Assembly: GCA_973895155.1 (NCBI GenBank)
Contig: OZ316898.1
Span: 16,740,001 to 16,804,000 of the forward strand
DNA length: 64,000 bases
DNA from: Marsupella aquatica
Taxonomy: Eukaryota > Marchantiophyta
Reading direction: 5' to 3'
The notes below the pieces were generated by a model. The model made no database searches and was not told the DNA's origin. It saw nothing but the letters and a program-made list of their open reading frames with translations. Both the position numbers and the translations under genes were made by a program. Within the stretch, counting starts at the first letter, position 1. Every line of letters starts with the position of its first letter. Below, in pieces: positions 13,123-25,823 of this stretch.

Positions 13123-16100
13123 TGTACGGCTCACAGGTGTGGAGAAAAATCGAGGGGGGATTTACAAGTGGATTTAGGCACCAGAGTATGCTCAGGCATG
13201 ATGCCGGATTCAATCATGCACAGGTGGAGGTTGAGATGCCGGAATATAACAGGTTACCCGGAGGTGATGCAGCTGGTCCCCCAGATTACTTTAAAGGAGA
13301 AAGCTCCAAATGGGAAGCAATATCAGATCTGGACAACTTTTTTGAGCGTGTCTACCGGTATTACTGCGACAAAGGCTTCTGGTGTATTGTCACGCAGTGG
13401 ATTGTGGAGTTGCTCACCTTGGGCTTTACGATTGCCTTCTCTGGATTCCTCCTGCTATTTGTGAACTGGCAAGGCCTTCTCCATGCCAAATGCGGTGTTG
13501 CAAGCCTAGACAAGAAGACAGGGCATGACTGCAACCTTTATGAAGAAGCTCTCTACAAGCACCCTTTGACTCCTTTTAGTTTCTCAACAGGAATAGTTGT
13601 AGGTTACCTAACCATTTTTTCGTCCTACTGGCTTTTCTGCTTCTTGAGATTCTTCACTCAGCTTCGGGAGACTCTCGAGATTCGAGACTTTTGTCATAAC
13701 AGGTAAGAGGTGTACATCTGTGGGCTGCCCCGTTGTGTGCGTTTGTCTCGCTCACAATGTATTTGCCAGTCCTCTGATAAGCTGAGATTGATGATACTCT
13801 AGAATGTCACATCCACGGTATCTTTGTCTCGGGTTGTGGCAATCTTTCCGGGCGATGTCTAACCAACTCTCTCATGTGGGATTTTTGCTTACAAAATTGT
13901 TCACTAATTCATTATGATTCTTATTTTTGAAATTTAAGAGGCAAACTGGAATGTTGCCTTACCGCTGATGATTAGGATCGTAGTAGGGGGATGCTCTCAC
14001 TCGCAGGCCTGTTTTATCCGTTTGCCTGATAAAGTATTTCAAAGTGTATGTCATGTTCTCTCTTTGACAAGTTCTGTTCCTTATGCAGCTTGGGGATTTC
14101 AGACCATGAGTTGCAAACAATGACATGGCCTATGCTGGTGGACAAAATGGTTGAGATGCAGCATCATCAGCGTTTGTGTATAGTGAAGGAGCTTTCAGCA
14201 CATGATATTGTAAGCCGGGTAATGCGGAAAGACAACTACATGATTGGTCTGCTAAATAAAGGAGTCCTGGCTTTGGAAATTCCGTCGTGGCTGCCAGGGG
14301 CTGGCCCAGTAGTAAGAGAAGGTGATGATGGTGGACAGAAGCGGCTAATGCTAACGAAGACATTGGAGTGGAGTCTTAACTGGTGTATTCTTCAAAACAT
14401 GTTTGACCGGTAAATAGAGCCTTCTCCTTAATTCGGTCACTGACCCTCCTCAGATCTGCCGCAAATCTCATTGAATCTATCAGAACACATTTTGGTGAAG
14501 CGTTCAAATTTGTCTTATGTCCTTACTAGTCTACTTGTTGATTCGGACTGGGCGATAGTATGACCTGCTAATGTGGGAAATCAAACCGTTTCGCTGCAGA
14601 AATTTTTTAATCCGAAGAGATTTCTCCAGCAACCCTGCTCGATTGAGAAAGAGGCTTATGGCTGTAGGGCTGTGCATGCTAATGCTGTCCCCATTTCTCA
14701 CAATCTTTATGCTCATGTACTTCTTCCTCCGAAATGCTGAACAATTTTATCATCAACCAAGTGCAGCAGGCTCGAGGCGATGGTCCAACTTGTCTAAGTG
14801 GACCTTTCGAGAATTCAATGAGGTACACTTCTGTCTTGGATTCAGTGCATAGCAACCTTGCCCCCAGTTCATTTTGACTCCATAATGACTCTCCATACCT
14901 TTGCTGGCCTATTTCTTTTTAAGATATTTTGCCCAAACGGCACTTGGCATGGCTTGAAATTCACTATATAGCATTTTCTCATTTCTAAGGGTAATTCAGG
15001 GAGACACTGCACACCTCGAGAGTATTCAGTGGTCCGAAATATTCATGGTTCTCTCTTGTATTGTTTTAAATTTCTTTGCAGCTTGATCACATGTTCAAGA
15101 GGAGATTAAATTCAAGTTACAAGCATGCTGTGGAATACGTAAAGCAATTCCCATCTCCAATCGTCTCTATGGTTGCCAAATTTGTTTCATTTGTCACTGG
15201 TGCATTTGCTGCCGTCCTGATTGGAGTTGCCCTGGTTGATGAAACCCTCCTCGAGGGCCAAGTAAGTTTCACGGATTAAGTTGATTTGTGGAACTTTCTT
15301 CTGAGCTTGCAGTAAATATGGCGGGCAAAATCTGTGCTCCCCAGGCTGATACGCCTGCTGATGGAACTATTTGCTTCAGATGTCTCGTCTGATCTTCTTT
15401 AGTTTATTCCTCGCGATAATTTCTGCCTGGCTACAACTCATGCCTTTCATCACCTTGTGTTTGTCGTACGACAGGTATTTAATCGCAACCTTATTTGGTA
15501 TACTGCAATATTTGCAGCAATTCTTTCAGTGAGTCGTTCCCTAATTGCGGACGAGTTCCAAGTATTTGACCCAGAAGGTGTCATGCGCCATGTTGCCCAT
15601 TATACTCACTACATTCCGAAGCACTGGCGCGGTTCTGAGAACACAGATAGAGTACGGGCAGAGTTTGAAGCACTTTTTCAGGTCTGTGTTCAGAGTCTAA
15701 ACTTGTGCAATTATTATGATGTTAATTCCTTAAAGCTTTGGATGCTTAGGTTTTGACTTTCTTATCAACAGGCAACAGTCCTTTCTGACGCACCGTGGAC
15801 CCAGTTAGATGACTCATTGAATGAACCGATGCAGATGTTGCTCTCTATGTATATTTTCTCAACAACTAAAGTCTCAATTTACTTTTTCTAAGCCTGTTTT
15901 TTTTTCTTGCAGTACAAATTTATACTGTTTTTCGAAGAAATGGCCTCCATATTTGTAACTCCATTTATTCTGTGGTTCTACCTACCAGAGGTAATGTACG
16001 TTTATGTCATGGTACCGTCATGGTTTTGCAGAGGTTTTGGATAGCTGTACGTGACTTCACCTACAAGGGTTTTGCAGATATGTGCAGCTTATCCCGTTGT

Positions 16101-17979
16101 ACAGTTTAGAACTTCTATAGAGTTATCCGTAGTCTTTACTCAATGCTACATGACATTCTGACCATTTTCAGTGAGGTTTGGTAATCTACTGGACGATTCA
16201 TAGTTTAGAGAGGGCTGAGTTGCAAAAGTTCAAGAGGCTTGTCTGGGAATTCCATTGTAAGTTTTGTCACTATGGCATATCGTTACTCTGTGTGCCCACA
16301 AATTTCTCACTGATATTTTAGTTTGGCTTCTGGTGCACAAAAGTTCTTAGATGCTAATTTTCTTGTTGGCCTCGGTGTTGTGCCACCAGTGCGTGGATGA
16401 GGTGCTGCAGTTTGTGACCGATTTCACTGTGTATGTCGAAGGTGTTGGTCATGTTTGCAGGTCAGCTTTCTTCCTAGCTCCTTCAATTTCTATATGAATG
16501 CTAAAAAGTAATTTCGAATTTCTTTCTATTGGAGCAACAAGGTTAGACTGTTATTTGCTATCGAGGTACCACCTAAAGTGGTCAATACTTGGGATCTGCA
16601 TCATCTTTATCTGTTTGTGAACGAACCGTTTGTGTGTTAGTATAGCAGTCTTCATTTTCAACGTTTCCCGGATGACGGTTGAAGTAAATACGATAACAGT
16701 CGTTGGAAGGATAAAGAAACGTGTAATGGAAGGTCTCCGTTTGATTGGGGCTTTTGTCTGTTGGCAGTTTGAGTGTTTTCGATTTCGAGCATCATGGCAA
16801 CAGCAAATATGGGTCGCCTTTCCACACAAGTAAAGATCGACGCAGTGGGCAAGGGAAGATGGAGAAGTCATTCATCAGGTAAATTCTGGGCTTTCTGTCT
16901 AGGAGCAAACGATTGTTGATAGGTGACTATGTCTAAGGATGCACTGGACTACATAGAGTGACATTGTCAAAGGTGGGCAGGCAGGATGAAACTAAGTTGC
17001 AGTGACTTCTGTCAGGGGATATTTTAATGCCAGAAAATATTCGCGTACTGCTTACATGCTGCAGTTAATGACTAATATCTGGATTCATGTCTAGAATAGT
17101 TTAGATTCGTCATGTTGTTCTGTAGGCGCAGATGACTTATTGACAGTGTGTCCCTGTATCAGCTTCAAAAGCAACTATCCGAATTGGGAGCCAGATGGAA
17201 ATGGGAAGCTGTTGTTGTCTGCCCTGGCAGATTTCCGAACAAGAAAGGAAGATATGGCTCTGTATTCACTCGCCCACGGAAATTCTTCTCTACCAAAATC
17301 TCGCAGTATATCAAGAATGGGAGACAGTAACTATCAATTTGGTCTGGATACTAGCGTAAGAGAGCGTTTTGGGCATCGGATGCCATTATCACGGTCACAC
17401 CCAGTTGATGAGATACAGGACCCAGCTCCAGTTAATGAAAGTCATGGAGTTCCGTCAATTCATCAGAGTGACCAGATGTACTGGCTCGATCGGTTCTACA
17501 CTGCCTCTCAAACAGCAGAAGCAAGTGCCACATCAGCTGTATCTGGGGATGACAGGGATAAGGAAGAAACAGAGCAAGATAGGTTGGGTGGCCAAATTGG
17601 TAGCAGTTCTCGCGGTAGTGAACTAGGACTTAGTCTTTCTCGAGGTGGAATTGTTCAGCAGGTTGCAGGAGATGGAGGAGGGAGTCGTTGGTGGGACAGG
17701 AAAGGCCCTAAATCTACGATGATGCCAGAAAGCTCGTTTGATCCCCCAATGTTTGGTGGGGTTGGTATGATTGAGAGTAGGGATGACTTTTATGAAAGTG
17801 AGGAAGATCATGACAGGGAGTGGATTAACAGGCGGCATTCCATTGCTGCTTCGGTTAGTGAGCATATCTCCGAGGATGAATCTTCAAATCTGATCCTTCC
17901 TTTTGGGGATGTGTATGAACGGCCCTGTGATATTTCGTTGGAAGGTATTAGACCCACTGTACCGGAAAGCACGGATTAG
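13110..17979 (+). CDS. ATG9: autophagy-related protein 9 (lipid scramblase of autophagy vesicles)
   Basis: ATG9 is the only polytopic membrane protein of the core autophagy machinery. It sits on small Golgi/endosome-derived vesicles and scrambles lipids to feed phagophore growth with ATG2. Exons, all phase-consistent and GT-AG: 13110-13702, 14089-14409, 14600-14822, 15082-15261, 15475-15681, 15913-15990, 16390-16460, 16768-16878, 17163-17979, giving 866 residues, the usual plant length. Family blocks visible in order: FFERVYRYYC, IVELLTLGFTIAFSGFLLLF (first membrane helix), HPLTPFSFSTGIVVGYL, YWLFCFLRFF, KELSAHDIVSRVMRK, TKTLEWSLNWCILQ, EQFYHQPSAAGSRRWS, KFVSFVTGAFAAVLIG, HYIPKHWRG, VYVEGVGHVC, EHHGNSKYGSPFH and GQGKMEKSF. 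The tail after about residue 600 is a Ser/Asp/Glu-rich disordered region. Initiation may be at 13110 or at Met5 (13122). No other start is in frame because a TGA precedes 13110. Confidence 0.95.
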
Positions 17980-19564
17980 GAACCTTTCAATCATTCATGT
18001 TGTGAGAGGCAACGACACAAATCTGCAGCAAGGTATTGTCCATTTTAATTTGTAGTCTGTGTCTAAAAGATAAGTATCCTCTACTTGCTCTAAAAGTACT
18101 TTCTAAGTCGGATCTTGATATGGTTTCTCGTCCCTCATGTCTGGATCATCTGCCGGCAGTGGATTGAGCACGGGACTTGACTATTATGCGACACTTCAAG
18201 CTGTGGGCTTCTGCTGACTGCACTGTCAAAGTTCGTGTCAATGGAAAATGTTGAAATAATATTTTGATGGTGCATGTAGTTTTTTCTAATTGAGGATCAG
18301 TTTCGTGTCTGATTGATTTTCCGGAACAGCTCCCTTGATTTCCTTATTCTTGACATTCATCCATATGTATTCTGTGCAGATGATTCGTTCAATCAATTAT
18401 TTTCTTCTTCACCATCACAATAATCGAACCCTTTCCCAAAAGTTGGGAGTAGAGGTTTGTAAAAGATGTAGCTTGTCAACTGTGCTCTGTATAGGAAGCC
18501 TGTGAGCACACCGAAATGTTTTCACACGGCAAAGCACATATCCTTCAAAGGTGAAGGGGTGTATCTGAAACTCATTCGTTTTAAAGATCGGCACTCATCC
18601 TCGGATTTGCTTTTAACAACTCTCAATTACGAGGGACGTGAGCGTACAGTTAGTTGAATTGTAGTGTCTCATTCATGGCACATCTAGTTGTGTCAATTAT
18701 TGTACCATCATTTTTATGAGGATTGTGCTGATGTATATATTTTTAATGTAAGATGACTGTACAGAGCAATTCACGCAATATGCATCTCTGTGGCTTCGGT
18801 TTAGAGTGGAGCCTGAGCCATCTGGAGGAATTATCTATTCAGCCAGTTGGGCAAACTGAACAGTTTCTGCGTCTCACTCCTGGAAAACGACGATCTCAAG
18901 GGTTTTGGACAAAAAGAGAATCCGTAGTTCTCAGTATATCCAGAGCCTTCTTGTATTGTTGGATGATATTAGTATCGGATGTACATGAAGGTTAATTTTC
19001 TAGTGACTGGTCCAGTATGAGTGCATTTTGTTGAGTTGTTAAGGCTTCTTTGTTCCATTGATTTTCTTCATGCATAAACGCAAATATTGTACCGTGATCT
19101 TAACTTCAATAGTCTAAAAGATTCCTGCTTTATCCAGCCACCATGAAATAGGGGCAGCGAAGTCACTAGGATTCAGACGTTGTTAGCTTGTAGTGAATAT
19201 TAACAATACCGACACAAGTTCAGTAGTCCCATTATCACCGAGCTCACGAGAGGACAAACGAATATTCTCTGCGTTCATGAAGGGAATCGACTGGGATGTG
19301 ACATCCACAAGACAGTTTAAACAGAAACCAACTACAAGAACGATAGCTCCTGTTGCAACATCGCAGCTTAGTGTCCGCACAGCTGGATGCTGACTACATG
19401 TAGTGACCCGTACAAAAATGACTTATTTAACAGTTCCTGGAAGCAGCCAGACGCGTCCATAGTGGGATGTTTCAGCCAAAGGTCGAAAGGGTGGAGAAGT
19501 GGGAACCCTTGCCCTAGTGGATGATTTCCAATAACTGAAATAAAGACTGTAGCTAGACATCCAT
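17980..19564. other. convergent spacer: ATG9 3' UTR and HSP20 3' UTR
   Basis: No coding motif seen. T-rich, with several TGTA/AATAAT-like elements typical of plant 3' ends. AATAAA on the + strand does not stand out. On the minus strand the HSP20 3' UTR starts at 19564. Confidence 0.4.
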
Positions 19565-21174
19565 CTACTGGATTTCGACATCAATGACATTTTTCTTGGT
19601 CTCTTCTTCCACCACTTTGGGAATTGTCACAGAAAGCACTCCATTCTTGAGCTCCGCCTTTATCGTTTCTACATTTGCATTGTCCGGAAGAAAGATCCGA
19701 GTGCTGTAATCGCTGGCATGGTTCCTGGATGATGCCCATTGAGCTTCGTCTGCTTTGTTCGCCTCGCTATGCTCACCCTTAATCACCAGACTGCCGTCTT
19801 CAACATACACTTTCACCTCCTCTTTGCTCAAGCCTGGCAAGTCAAGCCGCATGCGAAAGGCGTCATCTGTCTCCACAAAATGCAAAGGCAGACGGACGAG
19901 GGATTCTCCTGCAGTTCGGCCGCCTGACACCGTCCAGGAACGATGGAACAACGGATCGTTGAAGAGACTGTCCATTCTGTCGATCATGAACCGCAGATTC
20001 CTGTTGGGGAAGACGGTGTCTAGCAAGTCTGCAACACAGTTGTGTACATCCAAAATGAAATCTGCTTTCAGGCATGACGGAAGTACTGTACCGACAAAAG
20101 GAGGATATCAAGCGAGATAGAATTTGCTACAGGTTCATTCTCTATTGTCAGAAAGATACAGGTCAGTGACAGGCCGGCTCAAATATCCGTTCTAACTGTT
20201 TGCTACGTCCTTTGATTGGATCCCCCTCAACTTAAACTCTACTCAATCTCTCTACTGACCATCTGCTGCAATTGCATCTTCCTCGCCTTGAATTTACTAC
20301 CTCATTCGATTCATTATAGACCCCAACTCATATCCCTGTTCTGACTATTGGTGACCTCTTAAGACTTGAAATCATTCATGCATTTCAGCCCCCAACTCAA
20401 TCCTCGCCTTCCTCTCGATAAGTACAGTGGTTGAAATTCCTCATTCATTCACACATTCGTTTTTAAACAATCAATTATTCATCGATTCATTCTCTTGATA
20501 TGTAGGTATCTCTTCCATACTTGCTTCCCCTCTGTACAGTTGCCAATGTGTTCTGTCTGTCCCCATTGGAGCTGCGTGCACTTCAAAATTAGATCCATTT
20601 GGTTCTAGTCAATTTCAACCTTCGCACTTACACTCATACTCTCGTTCTCTCGTTCTCTCTGTGTGCATCTCGAGTAGTCAGGTGGTTGGCTCGGCATCTG
20701 GAATTTCCTCTACGGGCCTGGTCAAGACCCAATTGGGTCTCCTTGGACACTGAATCACATTCATTCAAACCTCCTATCAAAGTTCAGTGCAACTCTTGTA
20801 CTGGAGTTGCGGCTTGGAACGGGAAGTTGGCACTCGTTGTACCATCACAGTACTCCCCGGGGGGCTGGGGTGGAAGAGAAGGAGGTCTTACCAAATGGAG
20901 AGTGTCTCCTTCTGCCGCGGAAAAGAGTCCCACGTCTACCACCCGGCTCGTGGAGAAGGTCGCATCCCGTCTCCTCCGGTGCGAGCTCTTGAGCTGCCGA
21001 AGCCATTGTCCTGGGCTTCTGACATGAATGGCTGCTGTCCCGCAGCGAACGCCCACTTGCTTCACTGACAGCAGCATCTGCGCCCTTAAGTGCACTAGCA
21101 GCAGCCTGCCTCTTGAAACAAGGCATGCAATTTGCAATATAAAAGAGCCTGTGGCCTATTCGGTGTGACGCCAT
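19565..21174 (-). CDS. HSP20 / alpha-crystallin small heat-shock protein, probably mitochondrial or plastid
   Basis: ATP-independent holdase chaperone. Exon 2 (20028-19565) encodes the alpha-crystallin domain: HFVETDDAFRMRLDLPGLSK, EEVKVYVEDGSLVIKGEH, then AELKNGVLSVTIPK and the terminal KKNVIDVEIQ. This pattern is closest to organellar plant sHSPs. No ATG precedes this in its own frame, so a 5' exon is needed. I propose 21174-20892 (ATG at 21174, donor CATTTG|GTAAGA), spliced to an acceptor TTGCAG|AC at 20028/20029. Phases agree (1 + 2 nt) and the junction gives a segment (RRRHSPFDLLD..FP.RNL..MIDRMDSLF) resembling the RRR..F.DVFDPFSPTRS..MD.F stretch of plant mitochondrial sHSPs. The product would be 248 residues with a basic, Ser/Ala-rich presequence. 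The HSP20 identity is firm; the first exon and start (21219, 21174 or 21006) are less so. Confidence 0.8.
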
Positions 21175-23009
21175 TTTTCCCAATCTGCAAGCGACGAGTC
21201 GAGATTGTGAGTCTACCATACGACTTTCGACTGGTTAACTGGGGACAAATTTTATCCAGAACATGGCCATCACTGAGCTACGTTTGTATGCGAGGATTTA
21301 CATTGCCAAACAAACAGGCCACAAATAATCAGTTCAATTCGGTTGGGCAGCTTTACCAAGCCGGAAGTTCACGAATCATGGACACCATACGCTATCAGCC
21401 ATGCCAACTTCATCTGGGAGCGCAGGAATCGACAACAGAGGTTCTCAGAGGTAGCTGTTCTACCACTATAGAAATAAGCATTCTAAAGGTGGGAGGAACA
21501 GCGTTTACGCCAACAAAGAAACAGAGAGCCGGAGCAAACAATTGTTTCCAAGATCTGCAACTAATCTACCGCATCATGGTTAGAAGGACGTCCCAAAGAT
21601 AGACGGTGATCTCCGACTGTTACACCTATTCCAACTCAATCCCAGAAGTGAACGGCCGTATTACCACTTCGGGCCGAGCATGCGACAAGGTCATGAGGAC
21701 GTCACATACTATACGAAAAACGAAACGTGACACAATCTCCGATCCAGAAACCAGAAACATGAACGATCGCACCAAAGGTTTCCTAAGCCAAATAAAATCC
21801 TGCTTCAAGGGAAGAGGTATTAAGCTCCACGAAATTTAACATAGTGCGAAAGACCAACAAAATCCAGTACAAGAAACCAAGAAGAAAAAATCGCAATTGC
21901 TTCACAATTTTAGTATTATGATCTGTTTCTAGCGATTGGAATCAGCTCAGTAAAAATAACTCTAAAACACCAATCGTAGCAACAAGCTTAACAGTAGGCA
22001 ATATAACAACCTCGAACACCAGACTCACTTTAAATATCAAAGCACACATTCCAATTGAATCGGTTCTGATCACGGAGGAGGAGAACAAACGGAAGATTGA
22101 CTCCAACGCCCACAAGAGGAATGTAGGGTCAGTGACAGCTGCTCACCTTCTACTGAACTTTCTCGTGCAATATATGCCTCAAAAGCCAACAGATCCAGGA
22201 CAACCAAAGGGTTTATATAGCTACAAAATTCACTTACGTAGATTCCAAGTTACAATAGCTGCTGTAGCCGTATGTGCCCGCAGTGAAATCAACGTTTCGC
22301 AGCCAAGCTACAGTAACTGATTGAGCTCGATGTATCTAGACAACAACAGATTCACTCACCACAACTGCGCTACTGAGATAGACAACTGCCTCTGGCCTGC
22401 GAAATCGAACCGGGCCTCCAAAATGAATAAATTGATGAAGCGAAGAACACCCTCATGGAATTCGACGAACAAAGATTCAACACACCGATCGAATTCTGAT
22501 TGAATCGTCTAGAGCTTTCTCACGAAGGCGAACTTAATTTGGAGAAGGCGGGGTTTAAGTAGGGCTCCTCCACAAAGTCCAGAATGAATCACAAAAGCAT
22601 GCTGATCGATCTACAAACATGTCTGCATCCATGGTATTTTCACATGTTACATTAATTAAATACAACAGCAGCTGCAGGATAATTTATTTTTAATGGTGAC
22701 GGTCTCTGGACTCTACACTAGAGAGTATCTAAATTGGCGATGGGACATGAGCTACGATTATGCCACTATGGGATAATGTCGGGCGCCGTAATCGTCACCG
22801 TTCATGCTTGGGAGCTGGTAAGATCTCACCGTAGCCTCATCGGATGGTCCCCTTACTTACGCTCTACGCTCCTAGATTCTATTGAGGAAACACATGCATC
22901 ATCATCATCTGCGTCAGCAAAGTGGCACATCATCGGATAACAGAGGACTGTACTGTTGCACAGAAATGTGACTCCACATGAGCATGGCTTCATCAGTGTG
23001 GCTGAGCTA

Positions 23010-23290
23010 GTTGGTATTAGGGGCTCCTGGCAGGTTCAGCTTGGTGATGACTCTCCTATGGGATTTATTCCAAAACTGTACTAGGCTTTTCAGTTCTCCG
23101 CTGAGTAGAATGTTAACCTTCATGGTTCCTTTGTAGGTTACTTTTTTGTCTTTGTTATTTCGTTGGCTTTTGGTTGGGGACCCCTTGGCTTGTTTTTCTT
23201 GGGGCCCTTTCTCCCCTTTCCTCCCCTTCATTGGGTTGTTTTGTCTTTAGGATCATGTCTCCCGGTTCAGTGTTTTCTACCTTTGTGCAC
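23010..23290 (-). repeat. dispersed purine-rich repeat, copy 1
   Basis: Read on the minus strand this contains GACATGATCCTAAAG, ...CCCAATGAAGGG..., AAAAACAAGCCAAGGGGTCC, CCAACCAAAAGCC and AAAGTAACCTACAAAGGA..., all of which recur in the same order at 33359-33640 on +. Both copies can be translated with shared peptides (EKQA.GSPTKS, KVTYKG, LLSGE), but the frames are broken. Origin unknown; a transposable-element internal fragment is likely. Confidence 0.75.
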
Positions 23291-24235
23291 TGTGATATAT
23301 AGCATCGCCCAAGGTCATTTACTTTCTTCCTACGCCTAGGGCTACCATAGTCTATGACAGACATACTGCAACTATTATGTGGGTCTAGCTCAATTTTTCT
23401 GGCGTCTTGGTATTATTACATTTGTTTGTTTTATTGACTCTTCCTAGTACTCAAGTCTGCCAAAACTTTCTCTTAACCCTTGGCACCTCCCTTGTAGTTT
23501 GTGTGTGCCCTCCCTTGTGCGGGGATGTTGATGTTGTCTCGTTCGGTCTAGATCATATCCCAACATGATAAATAGCAAAAATTGCTTTCTGATAATCAAT
23601 TGTATAAGGTAACGACTAGTTAGAAGGTGTTATCTAAAAATAATCCAAAACAAAGATATATCTGTAGCCATGTAGAACTTTGTACAATTCATTGACAAAG
23701 CGGGTGACAAAGTCTTATGATGATTAAGGTGTCCTGGATGCACTGTCCTTTTTCAACGAAGGAGCCCCTGTTCCCATCATCAGTTTGTTGCAAAAATTCT
23801 GTACTTGGTTTGCTGACTCTGGAATTGACAATATTGCTTCCTCTTCTTGGAAGCCTTTGAAAACAATAACTAGCTCAAGTCTCACTGTTGCATCAAAGAC
23901 ACGGCAGGCTGATGATATTATTATTGCTTTCAAATACTGGAATTGGGCACTAATCACTAGTTGAGCACTTAGACGAAAACTCCATTGGGTCAATTCATAG
24001 ATACAGATCTGCAAAGAAACATCAACTTAGTCAGAAAAATACAAAACAGTGCATTACTACATTTGAAGTAGATGTAATCATTATGGTTAGAAGAATTTGG
24101 GATTGAGCAGCCTAAAATACCTCTAACTGGGGGGGGTTAACTTGGTGTAAATTTTAGGGTACTTTGTATGATTTAAGAATATTCTAAGAATATCCTTCAT
24201 TTTTATGATTAATTACTTATTTTATTTTATAAAAT

Positions 24236-24595
24236 GAATAAATTAGAGGATGTTCTATAAATCTATCCAAATATCTAATTTATACCTAATTTATCTTGTT
24301 TGTAGTTGTTTACAATCTGGTTTATGACCCTTTTGCCATGAACTATCTAATTTATACCTAATTTGTAACATACTTGTTATAGGATGATACTATTTTTGTA
24401 TAAGTATAAATCAGGTACTAGGTATAAGCTAGGTAGTATAGGTATGAATTAGGTAATTGTCTACCTATCTACCTAACTAACACAAACATGATAAATTAGG
24501 TAGAAATTAGAGAATATTCTATAAATTAGTATAATATTGTCCTATAACAAGTATATTATCATGTTTGTGGTTGTTAACAATCTGATTGAGGCCCC
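24236..24595. repeat. AT-rich nested repeat / palindrome, MITE-like
   Basis: A perfect 15-bp inverted pair, ATACTTGTTATAGGA (24370-24384) and TCCTATAACAAGTAT (24540-24554), encloses many copies of ACCTAATTT / AATTAGGT in both orientations. Two imperfect direct blocks flank it: one ending GTTTGTAGTTGTTTACAATC (about 24300-24318), the other GTTTGTGGTTGTTAACAATC (about 24564-24583). It could fold into a long imperfect hairpin. Confidence 0.65.
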
Positions 24596-24784
24596 ACTCT
24601 AGCGAAATCAATTAAAATGGGAAACAGGATTTCCCAGACAAAGTGTGCACTGTATTTGGGGCGATGGGTCCCTTTAAAGTCATTCTACTCGCCCGCTGCT
24701 TGTCGGATACTGCCCAAACCATGTGGAAATTTATCAGCATATGTAAGTACCAGGAAATAGGCCATTATTTTTCCCAGCAGGCTG

Positions 24785-24855
24785 TGGGTGGTGGTACACG
24801 GGGTGGTACATCACCTATGTGGGATGGCAGAGGTGCAGTGTTCAAATCCCCCTTA
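24785..24855 (+). repeat. tRNA-like (SINE-like) fragment
   Basis: GTGTTCAAATCCC near 24838 matches a Pol III B-box (GGTTCAAATCC type), preceded by GGTGGTGGTACAC, which resembles an A-box region. The acceptor stem is not recognisable, so this is not a functional tRNA. Confidence 0.25.
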
Positions 24856-25091
24856 GGCGCAACCCCTTTGAACAAACCCCATCCAAAGGTAAGGTTTAGA
24901 GGAAGCTTTTTATGCAAATGGATCTAAATGGGCAGCACACACTCTGAACATCATAAACCCGATCATAAATGATATCCGAGGGACTTGTCAGCCTGAATTG
25001 CACTGTGGTGAAGATCTGGAGATGTCATAAAATATTTCAAGTAGAGGAGACAAGGCTTACTAATACAGCACATCACTTTGAGAAGATTTGA

Positions 25092-25823
25092 TTGAATGGC
25101 AATGCCAAGTTTCAATGCCTATACAAAGCTTGCCTAGAGGATTGCCTCCTAGTATTCAAGACAAAGAGGGAGTTCGTGGAGCACTTATTGTTGCAACACA
25201 GTCAAGTTACCAAAGGCAAAGTCATCCGCATGGTTGTTTCTAGACATTTATATTGTATGTGCTATGAGGATTGTGTCTCTCAGGATTCCGAGGGGAGAGA
25301 GGAGGTCTTCAAGATTCATTTCCTCATAATGTTTTTCCAGTTGGAACATTACAACTCATTACAACAAGGAGTGCAAATACAGCTTGTGTGTCGCATGATT
25401 GTAAGACCAAGAGCAACAGACTCTCATTTGCAATAGATGTGGTTCCAATCAAATGCATGTTTTCCATACATGATGAAGTGTTCCCCTGGAAACTTGCACC
25501 AATCAGAACATCTTTCACATGGCCTCTAAGCCCCAATATCTGGAGCAATTTGAAAAGCACATGGAAGGTGTTCAGAATATGGTTGGTCTAATCTGATTGT
25601 CCTACCGCCAGTAGGTGAGGGTGGCTCTAGTACCCCTTTTTGCAAGTTGGGTCAAAAAATGGATGTTGTGGAACTGTGGGAGCATCTCAACATAGTACGT
25701 GGCATTTATTCCGTTGTAAATTGTGGGGAACCAGGAGTGTTTGAAGGATGCGCACACCTCACTATTCATTCTGTCATCGGTTGGATCTGTACAGCACCAT
25801 TGTACACTGGATTCCTTGCATAA
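25092..25823 (+). pseudogene. decayed C2H2 zinc-finger protein fragment
   Basis: The frame from 25092 contains CLEDCLLVFKTKREFVEH followed by LLLQH, an exact C-x3-C-x12-H-x4-H finger. A second cysteine pair follows (CYEDC), after which the frame is lost. Finger-like pieces continue in other frames: FHMASKPQYLEQFEKHMEG at about 25510-25570, and FCKLGQKMDVVELWEHL in a 70-codon frame at 25614-25823. No single frame covers the region and no start or intron structure is evident. I read it as a broken gene or transposon-borne finger ORF. It has no plant QALGGH motif. Confidence 0.45.

Noticed and set aside
21132-21602. 156-codon plus-strand frame with a TATAAAAG near its start
   Set aside because: It overlaps the HSP20 first exon on the other strand, starts at the edge of that exon and has no recognisable motif. 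The TATAAAAG lies inside the frame, not upstream of it.
21175-21620. Possible heat-shock element upstream of HSP20 (GAAGTTCACGAA near 21363)
   Set aside because: The GAA/TTC units are spaced 1 and 2 bases apart rather than the required 2 and 2, so it is not a proper heat-shock element.
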